This document shows positions 4,705 through 5,592 of a DNA stretch of 5,592 nt, piece by piece. The notes beneath the pieces are model-generated. The model was not told the DNA's origin, did no database searches, and was given only the letters and a program-made list of their open reading frames with translations. The translations under genes and the position numbers were made by a program. Source of the stretch: Brachybacterium sp. (GTDB lineage: Bacteria; Actinomycetota; Actinomycetes; Actinomycetales; Dermabacteraceae); assembly GCA_027322375.1 (NCBI GenBank), contig DAHVRS010000096.1:1-5592 (forward strand), read 5' to 3'. The stretch's first letter is position 1. Every line of letters begins with the position of its first letter.

Positions 4705-5592
4705 GACGGACGGGGGTAGTGCTGGAGGAACTTCTTGACCTGGTTGAGCTTCGCGGCGAGCACATAGGCGCGGCGCTTGCTGCCCTCGACCTCGTAGGCC
4801 AGCGGGTTCACCGTCTTGTGGCGGCGGATCTCCTGCACGCGGGCGCGCAGGTCCGGGTCGATGATGTAACGGCGCAGCAGCGCCCACGGCACGATCGAGT
4901 AGAGGATCTCCTCGCACGGGACCACGCGATCCAGCCGGCGCTGCTCGACGAGGTCCGCGACCGCGGGCTCGGCGACGTTCGCGCCCGCGGCGGTCATGTA
5001 GTAGTTGTTCCGGCCGATCCGGGGGTTGACCTCGAAGAACTTCGCGATCCCATCGCGCGGGTCGATCTTCACATCGAAGTTCGCGTAGCCGCGGTAGCCG
5101 CTGTGCTGCAGGAAGCGGACCGACTGCTCGAAGACATCGGGCAGGTCGGTGGTGATCATCGCGGCCGGGTTCCCGAGCGCCCCCGGGGTGTGCTCCTCGA
5201 GCAGCACCTGCGCGCCGCCCAGCAGGGTGACCTCGCCCTCGGTGTCCACATAGGCGGTGACCGAGAGCATCGAGGTGTCGTCCCCGGGGATCATCTCCTG
5301 GAGCACGAAGCGGTCGCGGTAGCCGGCGATGGTGAGGCGCTGGACGAGGTCGGTCAGCTGGTGACGGTCCTCGATCTCGAACACCTTGCGCTTGCCGGGG
5401 AAGGAGACGGCGTTGTACGCGGAGGACCGGGCGGCCTTCGCCACCAGCGGCCAGCCGAGGTCCAGCTCGGGCACCTCCGGCGCGGTGCCGTCGGAGAAGT
5501 CGAGGACGACGGTGCGCGGGGTGGGCACATCGATCTCGGTGCACAGCTGGGAGAAGGTCGCCTTGTCCGCGACGGCGGCGAGCACCTCGTCG
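4689..5592 (-). CDS. ATP-grasp carboxylate-amine ligase, possibly D-aspartate ligase-like (5' part beyond window)
   Basis: This is the C-terminal ~300 residues of an ATP-grasp enzyme; the frame is open to the window edge, so the true start lies beyond it. Counting from codon 5585 as residue 1, the motifs are LAAVADKATFSQL (2-14, lid/N-lobe helix), GWPLVAKAA (44-52, with the ATP-phosphate lysine Lys50), VLQEMIPGDD (94-103, hinge), GYANFDVKIDP (166-176) and FFEVNPRIGRNNYY (183-196), holding the Mg-binding Glu185 and Asn187. The tail HKTVNPLAYEVEGSKRRAYVLAAKLNQVKKFL is basic. Such enzymes join a carboxylate to an amine through an acyl-phosphate. The NPRIGRNNYY motif and the following region recall D-aspartate ligases (Aslfm type) that charge the peptidoglycan stem peptide. 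Many Micrococcales and Dermabacteraceae have D-Asp or D-Glu cross-bridges, which fits but does not prove it. ATP-grasp membership is firm and the substrate is tentative. The stop is 70 bp before the PEBP-like ATG. Confidence 0.85.
   Translation of the reverse strand, partial: DEVLAAVADKATFSQLCTEIDVPTPRTVVLDFSDGTAPEVPELDLGWPLVAKAARSSAYNAVSFPGKRKVFEIEDRHQLTDLVQRLTIAGYRDRFVLQEMIPGDDTSMLSVTAYVDTEGEVTLLGGAQVLLEEHTPGALGNPAAMITTDLPDVFEQSVRFLQHSGYRGYANFDVKIDPRDGIAKFFEVNPRIGRNNYYMTAAGANVAEPAVADLVEQRRLDRVVPCEEILYSIVPWALLRRYIIDPDLRARVQEIRRHKTVNPLAYEVEGSKRRAYVLAAKLNQVKKFLQHYPRPSADGF

Noticed and set aside
4619..4765. Possible N-terminal extension of the PEBP-like protein
   Set aside because: It overlaps the ATP-grasp 3' end and covers the promoter at 4626-4654. 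The added residues are Ser/Arg low complexity, whereas ATG 4618 gives the normal family length.
1..5592. Search for CRISPR arrays, transposons, defence or phage genes, toxin-antitoxin pairs and RNA genes
   Set aside because: No regularly spaced repeats, transposase motifs, terminal inverted repeats, tRNA-like folds or island-like base composition were found. The window reads as ordinary vertically inherited chromosome.

Overview
The window is a high-GC (roughly 70% or more by eye) stretch of an actinobacterial chromosome. The clearest lineage marker is the 3' end of dnaJ followed by hspR, the tail of the actinobacterial dnaK-grpE-dnaJ-hspR heat-shock operon. Very GC-rich third codon positions, start codons placed directly after TANNNT boxes, and the lipid and wall gene content fit Micrococcales or Dermabacteraceae (for example a Brachybacterium-like organism). 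The genus is a guess, not something the sequence proves.

Layout. Plus strand: dnaJ 3' end (1-258), a 67-bp gap, then hspR (326-766). Everything after that is on the minus strand and converges on hspR with only 15 bp between the stop codons. In transcription order, right to left, the minus-strand genes are: an ATP-grasp carboxylate-amine ligase missing its N-terminus (4689 to the window edge); a small PEBP/YbhB-like protein (4118-4618) with its own leaderless-type promoter; and a three-gene cassette. The cassette consists of a GT4 glycosyltransferase resembling diacylglycerol alpha-glucosyltransferase (2671-4038), a VTT/DedA-type membrane protein translationally coupled to it by a 4-bp overlap (2009-2674), and a second GT4 glycosyltransferase resembling CpoA-type glycolipid galactosyltransferases (782-1939).

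How the genes may work together. The two glycosyltransferases look like consecutive enzymes that would build a mono- and then a diglycosyl-diacylglycerol on the inner leaflet. The membrane protein between them belongs to a superfamily with lipid-scramblase and lipid-carrier translocase members, so it could move the product across the membrane. This glycolipid synthesis and translocation cassette is the most interesting hypothesis in the window. The ATP-grasp gene may be a separate envelope function, namely a peptidoglycan cross-bridge ligase of the D-aspartate ligase kind, but that is less certain. No RNA gene, mobile element, CRISPR array or prophage feature was seen, and no intergenic stretch exceeds 80 bp.
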